Source: an uncultured Oscillospiraceae bacterium (lineage in GTDB: Bacteria; Bacillota; Clostridia; Oscillospirales; Oscillospiraceae). Taken from it: a stretch of 11,856 nucleotides of DNA. Below are positions 1 to 5,376 of the stretch, piece by piece. The notes under the pieces were generated by a model that made no database searches, was not told where the DNA came from, and saw only the letters and a list, made by a program, of their open reading frames with translations. The stretch is from the NCBI GenBank assembly GCA_934646175.1, contig CAKUEI010000053.1, positions 1-11,856 on the forward strand, in the 5' to 3' direction. The translations under genes were made by a program, and so were the position numbers. Each line of letters begins with the position of its first letter. The stretch's first letter is position 1.

Positions 1-189
1 ACGGGTATAGAAATGGCGCGACAGGGGAGAAAGAAGGGAAAACAGCAGAACGTCCGTTCGGGGGAAGAAACGATATCTGCAAAAAAGACGGGAAACGGCG
101 ACAAAAAGACCGGACCTGATCGGATAGAAATGAAAAAAACGGTGCGAAACGATTAACATAAAAGAAGCCGAAAAAAGAAATACGAAAAG

Positions 190-219
190 TTATGCACATT
201 GTCCACAAGGTTTTCCACA
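190..219 (+). other. Cluster of three DnaA-box-like nonamers
   Basis: Three nonamers lie head-to-tail on the plus strand: TTATGCACA (190-198), TTGTCCACA (199-207, directly abutting) and TTTTCCACA (211-219, after a 3-base gap). The first and third match the relaxed DnaA-box consensus TTWTNCACA exactly. The middle one differs at one position. Tandem boxes of this kind are known from oriC regions and dnaA promoters in Firmicutes. The sequence shows only the motif cluster. Whether it is oriC, a dnaA promoter, or a DnaA-titrating or regulated site is inference. Confidence 0.6.
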
Positions 220-230
220 GACCGGAATCC

Positions 231-244
231 GCTGTCCTGACAGC
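231..244. repeat. Short perfect dyad GCTGTC-CT-GACAGC
   Basis: Two 6-base arms, GCTGTC (231-236) and GACAGC (239-244), are separated by two bases. The loop is too small for a stable RNA hairpin, so a protein-binding dyad is more likely than a terminator. It lies 11 bases after the DnaA-box cluster. I do not recognise the binding protein. Confidence 0.4.
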
Positions 245-324
245 TTTTGAGGGGAAAAAGTTGGGAAAATGAAAAACCGGTAAAGGGGGGAACGTTTTTG
301 CGGAAAAAGGAAATTAGGTAACAT

Positions 325-366
325 AAAACATCCCCGCCGGCCTGTATGTTCAGACCGGCGGGGATG
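325..366 (-). terminator. Rho-independent terminator of the alcohol dehydrogenase gene
   Basis: A perfect 12-bp stem pairs 329-340 with 355-366. Three more inner pairs follow after one mismatch, around the loop at 345-350. Read on the minus strand the hairpin is followed by TTTTATGTT (325-328 and beyond). It sits about a dozen bases after the stop of the dehydrogenase. There is no T-run on the plus-strand side, so it is unidirectional. Confidence 0.88.
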
Positions 367-377
367 GCGTAAAGCGC

Positions 378-1532
378 TCAGGAATTATAATCATAAAGCT
401 GGCCAAACAGCTCGGAAATTTTGGCTGCGTCCGGCTTTTTGATGCCGAAGGTACTCATGATCTCCTTGCTAACGTAATCGGTGCAGTCGATCAGGCCTTC
501 CCGGGTCAGGTTCAGGTCGGTGCAGGAGGGAATGGCAACGGTTTTCGCCAGTTCACGCACGGCGTCACCCACCTCTTTGCCCAGGGTCTCCACATTGCCG
601 GTCAGTTTGGCACCGATGATCTTGCCCATCCGCTCAAACTTCTGGGGGCAGGCGTCCGCCATGTACTCGATGATGACCGGAGTCACCCAGGCGCAGGCGA
701 TGCCGTGGGGAATGTGGAAGTGAGCGCCCATGGCGTGAGCCATGGCGTGGCCCAGATGCACGGCGGCGTCGGCGAAAGCGATACCGGCATAGTTGCTGGC
801 GATGGCCAGATTTTCGCGGGCCTCCAGATTGCCGGGCTCCTTCACGGCCACGGGCAGCCAGCGGGCGATCCGCTCCAGCCCGTCATAGCACAGAGTTTCC
901 GAATGGGGATTGGGCACCAGCGCGGAGGAGAGGGACTCGCTGCAGTGGGAGAAGGCGTCCATGCCGGTGTAGGCGGTCACGTCCGCGGGCACCGTCAGGG
1001 TCAGCTCTGGGTCCACGATGGCGGCGGCTGGGGGCGTGAACACACCGCATTTCCAATGGGTCTTGGTGTTGGTGATCACGGCCACGATGGTGTTTTCACT
1101 GCCGGTGCCGGAGGTGGTGGGGATGGAGATGATGGGCAGCTGGGGGCCGGGCATGGGGGGGACGGTGATGTCCAGGAACTGGTCCATGGTCTTGCCGTTC
1201 ACGGCGAAGGCGGCGATGGCCTTGCCGGAGTCCAGTGTGCTGCCGCCGCCGATGCTGACAATGGCTTTTGCGTCCATGGAACGGGCCATTTCCGCGCCCT
1301 CTTCCACGGTGTAGTCCGGGGCGTCGGTCTCGATATGGCTGAAAATCTCATAGGCCACACCGGCGGCTTTCAGGCTGTCCGCCGCCTTCTGGGTGTGCCC
1401 CAGCTCCAGCACGCGGGGGTCGGAGACCAGCAGGACCTTTTCCAGTCCCATCTGCTTGCACAAATCGCCAAGGGTGGCCACGGCGCCCGGGCCGTATGTA
1501 ACGGGGCAAAGCTGATTGTAACGTCCGATCAT
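378..1532 (-). CDS. Iron-containing (group III) alcohol dehydrogenase
   Basis: This 384-residue cytosolic oxidoreductase is expected to interconvert an alcohol and its aldehyde or ketone with NAD(P)H. The dinucleotide-binding loop GGGSTLDSGK is at residues 95-104, and the family signature PTTSGTGSE is at 138-146. The four metal ligands of the FucO-type family are all present in the right spacing: D192, H196, H262 and H276. The length is normal for the family. The ATG start is supported by AGGAGG (minus strand of 1540-1545) 7 bases upstream. The gene has its own promoter and terminator, so it is probably monocistronic, and it is divergent from a PucR/CdaR-type regulator that may control it. 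The true substrate (1,3-propanediol, butanol, lactaldehyde, 4-hydroxybutyrate and so on) cannot be read from the sequence. Confidence 0.95.
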   Translation of the reverse strand: MIGRYNQLCPVTYGPGAVATLGDLCKQMGLEKVLLVSDPRVLELGHTQKAADSLKAAGVAYEIFSHIETDAPDYTVEEGAEMARSMDAKAIVSIGGGSTLDSGKAIAAFAVNGKTMDQFLDITVPPMPGPQLPIISIPTTSGTGSENTIVAVITNTKTHWKCGVFTPPAAAIVDPELTLTVPADVTAYTGMDAFSHCSESLSSALVPNPHSETLCYDGLERIARWLPVAVKEPGNLEARENLAIASNYAGIAFADAAVHLGHAMAHAMGAHFHIPHGIACAWVTPVIIEYMADACPQKFERMGKIIGAKLTGNVETLGKEVGDAVRELAKTVAIPSCTDLNLTREGLIDCTDYVSKEIMSTFGIKKPDAAKISELFGQLYDYNS

Positions 1533-1568
1533 GGGGAATCCTCCTGAATTTTGATGATTTTTCTGAAA

Positions 1569-1586
1569 GTTTGCATTTTTGTAAAC
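1569..1586. promoter_or_regulatory. Imperfect dyad in the dehydrogenase leader
   Basis: The arms GTTTGCA (1569-1575) and TGTAAAC (1580-1586) are complementary at six of seven positions around TTTT. On the minus strand the dyad lies just downstream of the expected transcription start of the dehydrogenase promoter. A repressor bound here would block transcription or early elongation. The function is inferred from symmetry and position only. Confidence 0.4.
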
Positions 1587-1590
1587 ATGA

Positions 1591-1610
1591 TTTGGTTATA
1601 TTATACCAAA
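1591..1610 (-). promoter_or_regulatory. Extended -10 promoter of the dehydrogenase with overlapping dyad
   Basis: The minus strand reads TGGTATAAT (1608-1600), a perfect TATAAT with the extended TGn element. No good -35 is found at the usual spacing (1623-1628 reads AAAGAA on the minus strand), as tolerated by extended -10 promoters. The -10 lies inside an inverted repeat, TTTGGT (1591-1596) and ACCAAA (1605-1610), so a bound regulator would mask the promoter. Transcription would start near 1593, leaving a leader of about 60 bases. Confidence 0.7.
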
Positions 1611-1788
1611 TTCCTGTGCTTTTTCTTTGTCTGACTTTGAAATTTTCAGTGGAAGAAGGAAACGAAACGACAGCGGGAAATTGGAAGAAACGATAAAAAC
1701 AGAAGGAAAAAATATGGAAGTCAGATAAGAAAAAACGGGTGAAGTCCAAAGACCGCGGGGAAAACGGGGAGAAAAGCGAGAATATTCC

Positions 1789-1830
1789 TTGCATATTTTG
1801 TCGATTTATACTAAGATAAACTAAAATCGA
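1789..1830 (+). promoter_or_regulatory. Weak promoter-like region and inverted repeat upstream of regulator
   Basis: TTGCAT (1789-1794) and TAAGAT (1812-1817) are separated by 17 bases and form a weak sigma-70-like pair. A TATACT at 1807-1812 is an alternative -10. Overlapping it is the inverted repeat TCGATTT (1801-1807) and AAATCGA (1824-1830) with a 16-base spacer. It could be an autoregulatory operator. The symmetry is directly visible; the role is inferred. Confidence 0.4.
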
Positions 1831-1886
1831 TTTCCACTTCCACACAGAGCATCATGGTTCGGCGGACACAGAGAAGGAGGCAGCCC

Positions 1887-3467
1887 ATGGCTGTTACGAT
1901 CAAGGAATTACTGAATGTGCTGAAGCCCTGGCGGCCGAAGGTGGTCACCTCCCGCCGGGAGAGCTTGGGCGGGTACCACCTTCTGCGGCAGGAGGAACGC
2001 CCGGCCCAGCCGGCCCGCCTCTACCTGGGGCGGGCCTCTGCTTTGAAGGACTGGACGCCCTTCCGCGGCTGCGCCCTCCTGCTGATGGAGGATGACGAGG
2101 ACTGCGAGCAGCTGAAGGCGGAAAGCGACTCGACGCTGATCTTCCTTCCGGCGGAAACATCGTTGGAAGATGTGTTCGACGCGGTACAGGGCCTTTTTAA
2201 CGATGCGATTTATGTGGCCGACTGCACGGCCCGGCTTCTGCAGGCCTGTCAACAGAACCACGGGCTGCAGGCGCTGCTGGATCTGGGATACGACATGCTG
2301 GGGAACCCCCTTCTGCTGGTGGATATCTCCCTCTGCTTTGTGGCCCACGCGGGCGGAAACACCGTAAAGAACGAGCCGCTGTGGGAGTGGACCCTTTCCA
2401 AGGGCTATGTGACGGAGGAGTACGTCAATTCCGTCATGATCGAAGAAGGGGACCGGCAGTTGGCGGAAAGCGACACTTTCATCTGGGAAAAGGGCCTTTT
2501 GAACCACACCCAGCTGGTGGGCCGCGTCATGCGCGGCAGCGCACCGCTGGCATACCTGAAGCTGCTTGCCTACAATAAGCCCATTACCGAGACCGATCAG
2601 AAGATCCTCGGCGTGCTCTGCGGCTTTGTGGCCCTTCAGATGCCGGACAACAACAGCGGCCACCCGGCGGAGTCCCCCCTGGTCGAGACCTTCCTGACCG
2701 CACTTCTGAACCAGAAGCTCTACGATAACGACGCCATTGAAGAGCGGGTCCGCCGCTTCAACCTGAAATTCTATGACCATCTGCACATCATTGTGGTGGA
2801 GTTGGGCGAATCCCTGAAGGCATACAGCGACCGGCTGTTCCACTTCAAACGCAAGCTGCAGAACTTCCTGAACCGGGACACGGTGGTCATCTATGTGAAC
2901 TATCTGGTGGCGGTTTACGATACCAAGGAGACGGCGCTTTTCTCGCGGCAGGAGGAGGAGAACTTCCGTGCCCTGCTGGCCACCTATGGCGCAAAGGCGG
3001 GCATCAGTTTGCCCTTCCACCGACTTTACGAGGTGCCGGAGCAGTATAAGCGTGCCGTCACCGCCCTGAGCATTGCCCATCAGCTGAAAAAGCAGGACCG
3101 ACTCTGCTACTATAACGACTGCATTCTGGAGCATATGCTGCTGATTTTCTCCGAGCGGGCGGATATGATGAGTCTGGTCCATCCGTCGGTCCGTGTGCTG
3201 ATGGAGAATGACGAGAAGAAGAAGGGCAGCCTGTGGGAGACACTGACGGTCTACCTTCAGAACAATCAGGACATCATCCAGACCTCCAAACAGCTGCATA
3301 TTCACTACAATACCCTGAAGTACCGCCTGAAGCGCATTACCGAGCAGACCGGGCTGGACCTTCTGGACAGCGAAACGGTCTTCCGGCTCCAGCTTTCTGA
3401 AAAGGTGCTGGACATCCGGGAAAAAATGTTGAGCGGCGACATGCCGGAGAAGACAGAAAAGGAATAA
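1887..3467 (+). CDS. PucR/CdaR-type transcriptional regulator
   Basis: This 526-residue cytosolic DNA-binding regulator starts at ATG 1887, preceded by AAGGAGG (1874-1880) at 6 bases. The in-frame ATG at 1854 has no such site. The C-terminus (about 449-510) is the PucR/CdaR-family helix-turn-helix, with the hallmark NTLKYRLKRI at 475-484. Residues 1-120 resemble a degenerate PucR N-terminal domain. About 125-255 look like the GAF-like ligand-sensing region of this family, and about 270-405 match in position its divergent GGDEF-like domain. Such proteins sense small metabolites and usually activate a neighbouring catabolic gene. Here the divergent alcohol dehydrogenase is the natural target. 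The ligand is unknown. The C-terminal tail after about 510 is charged, and the gene ends at a strong bidirectional terminator. Confidence 0.85.
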   Translation: MAVTIKELLNVLKPWRPKVVTSRRESLGGYHLLRQEERPAQPARLYLGRASALKDWTPFRGCALLLMEDDEDCEQLKAESDSTLIFLPAETSLEDVFDAVQGLFNDAIYVADCTARLLQACQQNHGLQALLDLGYDMLGNPLLLVDISLCFVAHAGGNTVKNEPLWEWTLSKGYVTEEYVNSVMIEEGDRQLAESDTFIWEKGLLNHTQLVGRVMRGSAPLAYLKLLAYNKPITETDQKILGVLCGFVALQMPDNNSGHPAESPLVETFLTALLNQKLYDNDAIEERVRRFNLKFYDHLHIIVVELGESLKAYSDRLFHFKRKLQNFLNRDTVVIYVNYLVAVYDTKETALFSRQEEENFRALLATYGAKAGISLPFHRLYEVPEQYKRAVTALSIAHQLKKQDRLCYYNDCILEHMLLIFSERADMMSLVHPSVRVLMENDEKKKGSLWETLTVYLQNNQDIIQTSKQLHIHYNTLKYRLKRITEQTGLDLLDSETVFRLQLSEKVLDIREKMLSGDMPEKTEKE

Positions 3468-3476
3468 GGAAAAGCA

Positions 3477-3515
3477 AAAAAGGGCGGCCCCGCCAAAGGC
3501 AGGGCCGCCCTTTTT
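3477..3515. terminator. Bidirectional terminator between convergent regulator and GNAT genes
   Basis: A perfect 14-bp stem pairs 3477-3490 with 3502-3515. Three further GCC/GGC pairs (3492-3494 with 3498-3500) follow after one mismatch. The stem ends are A5 on the left and T5 on the right, so each strand has a T-tract next to the GC stem. It begins 9 bases after the regulator stop and ends 10 bases before the stop of the minus-strand acetyltransferase, so it can serve both genes. Confidence 0.92.
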
Positions 3516-3525
3516 CATGCTTTTT

Positions 3526-4242
3526 TCAAGCTGTATGGGGCCGGAACACCCAGGTCACCCGGCCTTCCGCGAAGGAAAGCCCCAGCTTTTTCTGCAGGGC
3601 AAGGGAGGCGGCGTTGCTCTCAAAGATCTGGCAGTAGGGGATAAGCCTCTTTTCCAGATGTCGGTTGATGAGAAACCCCTCCAGTGCAAAGGCAAGACCC
3701 ATGCGGCGGTATTCCGGAAAAACCTCCAGAAGGCCCATGCTGCCCTCGCTGTGGATGCCGACGAAGCCCATGAGCGCCCCATCCTTCCGGATGCCCCACA
3801 TATGCCCGGCGGTGATGTGTTCCAGCAGGATCTCCGGATCGCGAATAAGCTGATAATGCTCCAGCACGGTGGGAAGGTCCGATTCCGTCAGGGGGGCGAT
3901 GGGGTAGGGGCAGTCGTACTCCACCGGGGTTTTCCGGTCGTACACCGCCTGAAAGCACACGTTGTGGCTGGTAAGGCCCAGGGCGTCCCCCATGGGCAGA
4001 AGAAACAGCTGATGCAGCACCACCTCGCGGTCTCCGCTGCACTGGGCGGTCAAGCGCTTGCCCGCGGCCTCGTCTCGGGCGGAGAGCATGAGAACGTCTC
4101 CTCCCGTTTCCAGCAGCAGGACTCCGTCCGGACTGGCAGAGAGGATGTCCGCTGTGCCCCGCTGAATGGCGGAGAGCATGTCCGCGTGCAGCAGCGGGTC
4201 CTGTGAAAGAAAGGAAAGCGCCGCTTCCTTCCGATGTTCCAT
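3526..4242 (-). CDS. GNAT family N-acetyltransferase, two-domain
   Basis: A 238-residue protein predicted to transfer an acyl group from acyl-CoA to an amine. The acetyl-CoA-binding motif A is visible as VFPEYRRMGLA (174-184). A motif-B-like segment with N210, followed by a helix ending KKLGL, is at 209-222; this layout resembles the FR47/glycine N-acyltransferase-like branch. The N-terminal half (about 1-110) is a separate region I cannot name, and the GNAT fold starts around residue 112. The start at 4242 is chosen because AAGGAG (minus strand of 4251-4256) lies 8 bases upstream. A longer frame to 4308 would run through the promoter. The gene stands alone between its own promoter and a bidirectional terminator, divergent from pstS. 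The substrate is unknown and no link to phosphate is evident. Confidence 0.82.
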   Translation of the reverse strand: MEHRKEAALSFLSQDPLLHADMLSAIQRGTADILSASPDGVLLLETGGDVLMLSARDEAAGKRLTAQCSGDREVVLHQLFLLPMGDALGLTSHNVCFQAVYDRKTPVEYDCPYPIAPLTESDLPTVLEHYQLIRDPEILLEHITAGHMWGIRKDGALMGFVGIHSEGSMGLLEVFPEYRRMGLAFALEGFLINRHLEKRLIPYCQIFESNAASLALQKKLGLSFAEGRVTWVFRPHTA

Positions 4243-4268
4243 GTTGATCACTCCTTTGATTTGCCCAT

Positions 4269-4298
4269 AGAATACCACGAAATGGCGGCGAGTGTAAA
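4269..4298 (-). promoter_or_regulatory. Sigma-70-type promoter of the GNAT gene
   Basis: On the minus strand, TTTACA (4298-4293) is followed after 18 bases by TATTCT (4274-4269), preceded by TGG so that it also reads as an extended -10. This puts transcription start about 20 bases before the ATG at 4242, upstream of the ribosome binding site. It supports the shorter start chosen for this gene. Confidence 0.65.
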
Positions 4299-4329
4299 GC
4301 GGTCGCATATTTTTCTTTTTCTGCAGGAT

Positions 4330-4384
4330 TTTACATAGATTTGATAAAGAACGGATATTGCTTTTTACAAACTTCCCGTATCAT
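4330..4384 (+). promoter_or_regulatory. Putative Pho-regulated promoter of the pst operon
   Basis: The region upstream of pstS is AT-rich. Hexamer-like words start at 4330 (TTTACA), 4341 (TTGATA), 4352 (CGGATA) and 4363 (TTTTAC), at exact 11-base steps. This recalls the 11-base phased TT(A/T/C)ACA direct repeats bound by Bacillus PhoP, but the second to fourth units are poor matches. TATCAT (4379-4384) is a possible -10, with no convincing -35, as is usual for PhoB/PhoP-activated promoters. Only the words and spacing are seen; Pho control is inferred from the genes. Confidence 0.4.
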
Positions 4385-4433
4385 TTGAGATGAACCGCGA
4401 AACATAACAAGTATGAAAAGGAGATCATCCAAA

Positions 4434-5294
4434 ATGAAAAAGAGAAACTTGATTGCTGCGATCTGCGCCGGCGCCATGCTGGTGGGGCTGCTGACCGGCT
4501 GCGGCAGCAAGGACAATAACACCGCCGGGCCCGATTCCCCGGAAAACACCGGAACCGCGACCCTGAGCGGCACCGTGAACACCAACGGCTCCACCTCCAT
4601 GGAAAAGGTGATGGGTTCCCTGATCGAGGCCTTTGCCTCCGTCCAGCCCGGCGTGAACGTTCAGTATACCGGCAGCGGCAGCGGCGCAGGAGTCACCGGC
4701 GCACAGGAAGGCACTTGCGACATCGGTCTTGCCAGCCGCGACCTGAAAAGCGACGAGACCGGCGTGAAGCAGATCACCGTGGCCAAGGACGGTATTGCCA
4801 TCGTGGTGAACCCCGAAAACCCCGTGGCGGACCTGACCATGGACCAGATCGCCAAGATCTTCACCGGCGAGATTACCAACTGGTCTGAAGTGGGCGGCGC
4901 TGACGCCGAGATCGCTGCCATCGGCCGTGAGGCCGGTTCCGGCACCCGCGACGGCTTCGAGTCCATCACCGGCACCAAGGATTCCTGCGTTTATCAGAAT
5001 GAACTGACCTCCACCGGCGAGGTGATCGCTAATGTGGCCTCCAACCCCAACGCCATCGGCTATGCCTCCCTCTCCGCTGTGGATGACACCGTGAAAGCCA
5101 TCACCGTGGAAGGCGTGGCCCCCTCCGAGGCAACCGTACTGGACGGCACCTACAAGATCCAGCGTAATTTCAACTTCATCCTCAGCGAGAGCGCCTCGCT
5201 CTCCGATGCGGCCCAGGCCTTTGTGGACTTCGCCACCTCCAAGGAAGCCGCTGACCTGATCACCGGCGCAGGTGCTGTCCCCGTTGCCCAGTAA
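4434..5294 (+). CDS. pstS: Phosphate-binding lipoprotein PstS
   Basis: A 286-residue extracytoplasmic receptor that captures inorganic phosphate and delivers it to PstC-PstA. A lysine-rich start and hydrophobic segment (about 5-20) lead to the lipobox LLTG|C, with the lipid-modified cysteine at residue 23, so the mature protein is membrane-anchored. Typical PstS elements follow: a GSTSMEK segment, TGSGSGAG, a GLASRD segment, the IFTGEITNWSEVGG block, and EAGSGTRDGFE, whose Ser, Arg and Asp match the phosphate-binding loop of the family. ATG 4434 is chosen over the in-frame ATG at 4413 because AAGGAG (4418-4423) sits 10 bases before it and overlaps the upstream codons. It is the first gene of the seven-gene phosphate unit and is followed by a strong hairpin before pstC. 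Confidence 0.97.
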   Translation: MKKRNLIAAICAGAMLVGLLTGCGSKDNNTAGPDSPENTGTATLSGTVNTNGSTSMEKVMGSLIEAFASVQPGVNVQYTGSGSGAGVTGAQEGTCDIGLASRDLKSDETGVKQITVAKDGIAIVVNPENPVADLTMDQIAKIFTGEITNWSEVGGADAEIAAIGREAGSGTRDGFESITGTKDSCVYQNELTSTGEVIANVASNPNAIGYASLSAVDDTVKAITVEGVAPSEATVLDGTYKIQRNFNFILSESASLSDAAQAFVDFATSKEAADLITGAGAVPVAQ

Positions 5295-5307
5295 AAAAGA
5301 AAAAGAA

Positions 5308-5346
5308 GCCGGAAGCGCCCCCCTCGACTAAGAGGGGGCCTTCGGC
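5308..5346 (+). terminator. Intercistronic hairpin between pstS and pstC (no U-tract)
   Basis: A 7-bp perfect GC stem pairs 5319-5325 with 5332-5338 around the loop GACTAA. A further imperfect outer helix pairs GCCG-g-AAG (5308-5315) with CTTCGGC (5340-5346). No T-run follows, so it is unlikely to be a full terminator. Hairpins in this place can protect the 3' end of pstS mRNA or cause partial termination, giving more PstS than membrane components. The type label is the nearest available. Confidence 0.6.
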
Positions 5347-5376
5347 GTACATTTCGGGAAAGGCCGGTATGTTGTT

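Larger units (their letters stand above)
1..328. other. Gene-free purine-rich region with DnaA-box-like cluster
   Basis: No convincing coding frame is visible on either strand. The plus strand is strikingly rich in A and G, especially about 1-190, with A-runs around 120-190. The region also holds three DnaA-box-like nonamers (190-219) and a 6+6 dyad (231-244), listed separately. It lies downstream of the minus-strand dehydrogenase terminator. It could therefore be the upstream region of a gene beyond the left edge, read leftwards, or a replication-initiation-type region. No clear sigma-70 promoter was found. Confidence 0.6.
1533..1886. other. Divergent intergenic region between dehydrogenase and regulator
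   Basis: This 354-base spacer holds no convincing gene. Near the dehydrogenase it contains a promoter and two dyads (1569-1610). Near the regulator it contains a weak promoter-like region and a 7-base inverted repeat (1801-1830). The middle, about 1645-1785, is purine-rich and carries repeated GAAACGA words. An ATG at 1854 is in frame with the regulator but lacks a ribosome binding site. Confidence 0.7.

Noticed and set aside
705..1547. Open frame of about 280 codons on the plus strand opposite the dehydrogenase
   Set aside because: The protein is Gly/His/Asp-rich low-complexity sequence with no domain. It arises from the codon bias of the real gene on the other strand.
1641..1655. CodY-box-like sequence AATTTTCAGTGGAAG
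   Set aside because: It has about five mismatches to the 15-base CodY consensus and no second site nearby.
1854..1886. In-frame ATG upstream of the regulator as an alternative start
   Set aside because: There is no ribosome binding site before it, while AAGGAGG is ideally placed for 1887.
1908..3518. Long open frame on the minus strand opposite the regulator (over 500 codons)
   Set aside because: It mirrors the regulator gene, lacks recognisable domains, crosses the bidirectional terminator, and is the usual shadow frame of GC-rich coding DNA.
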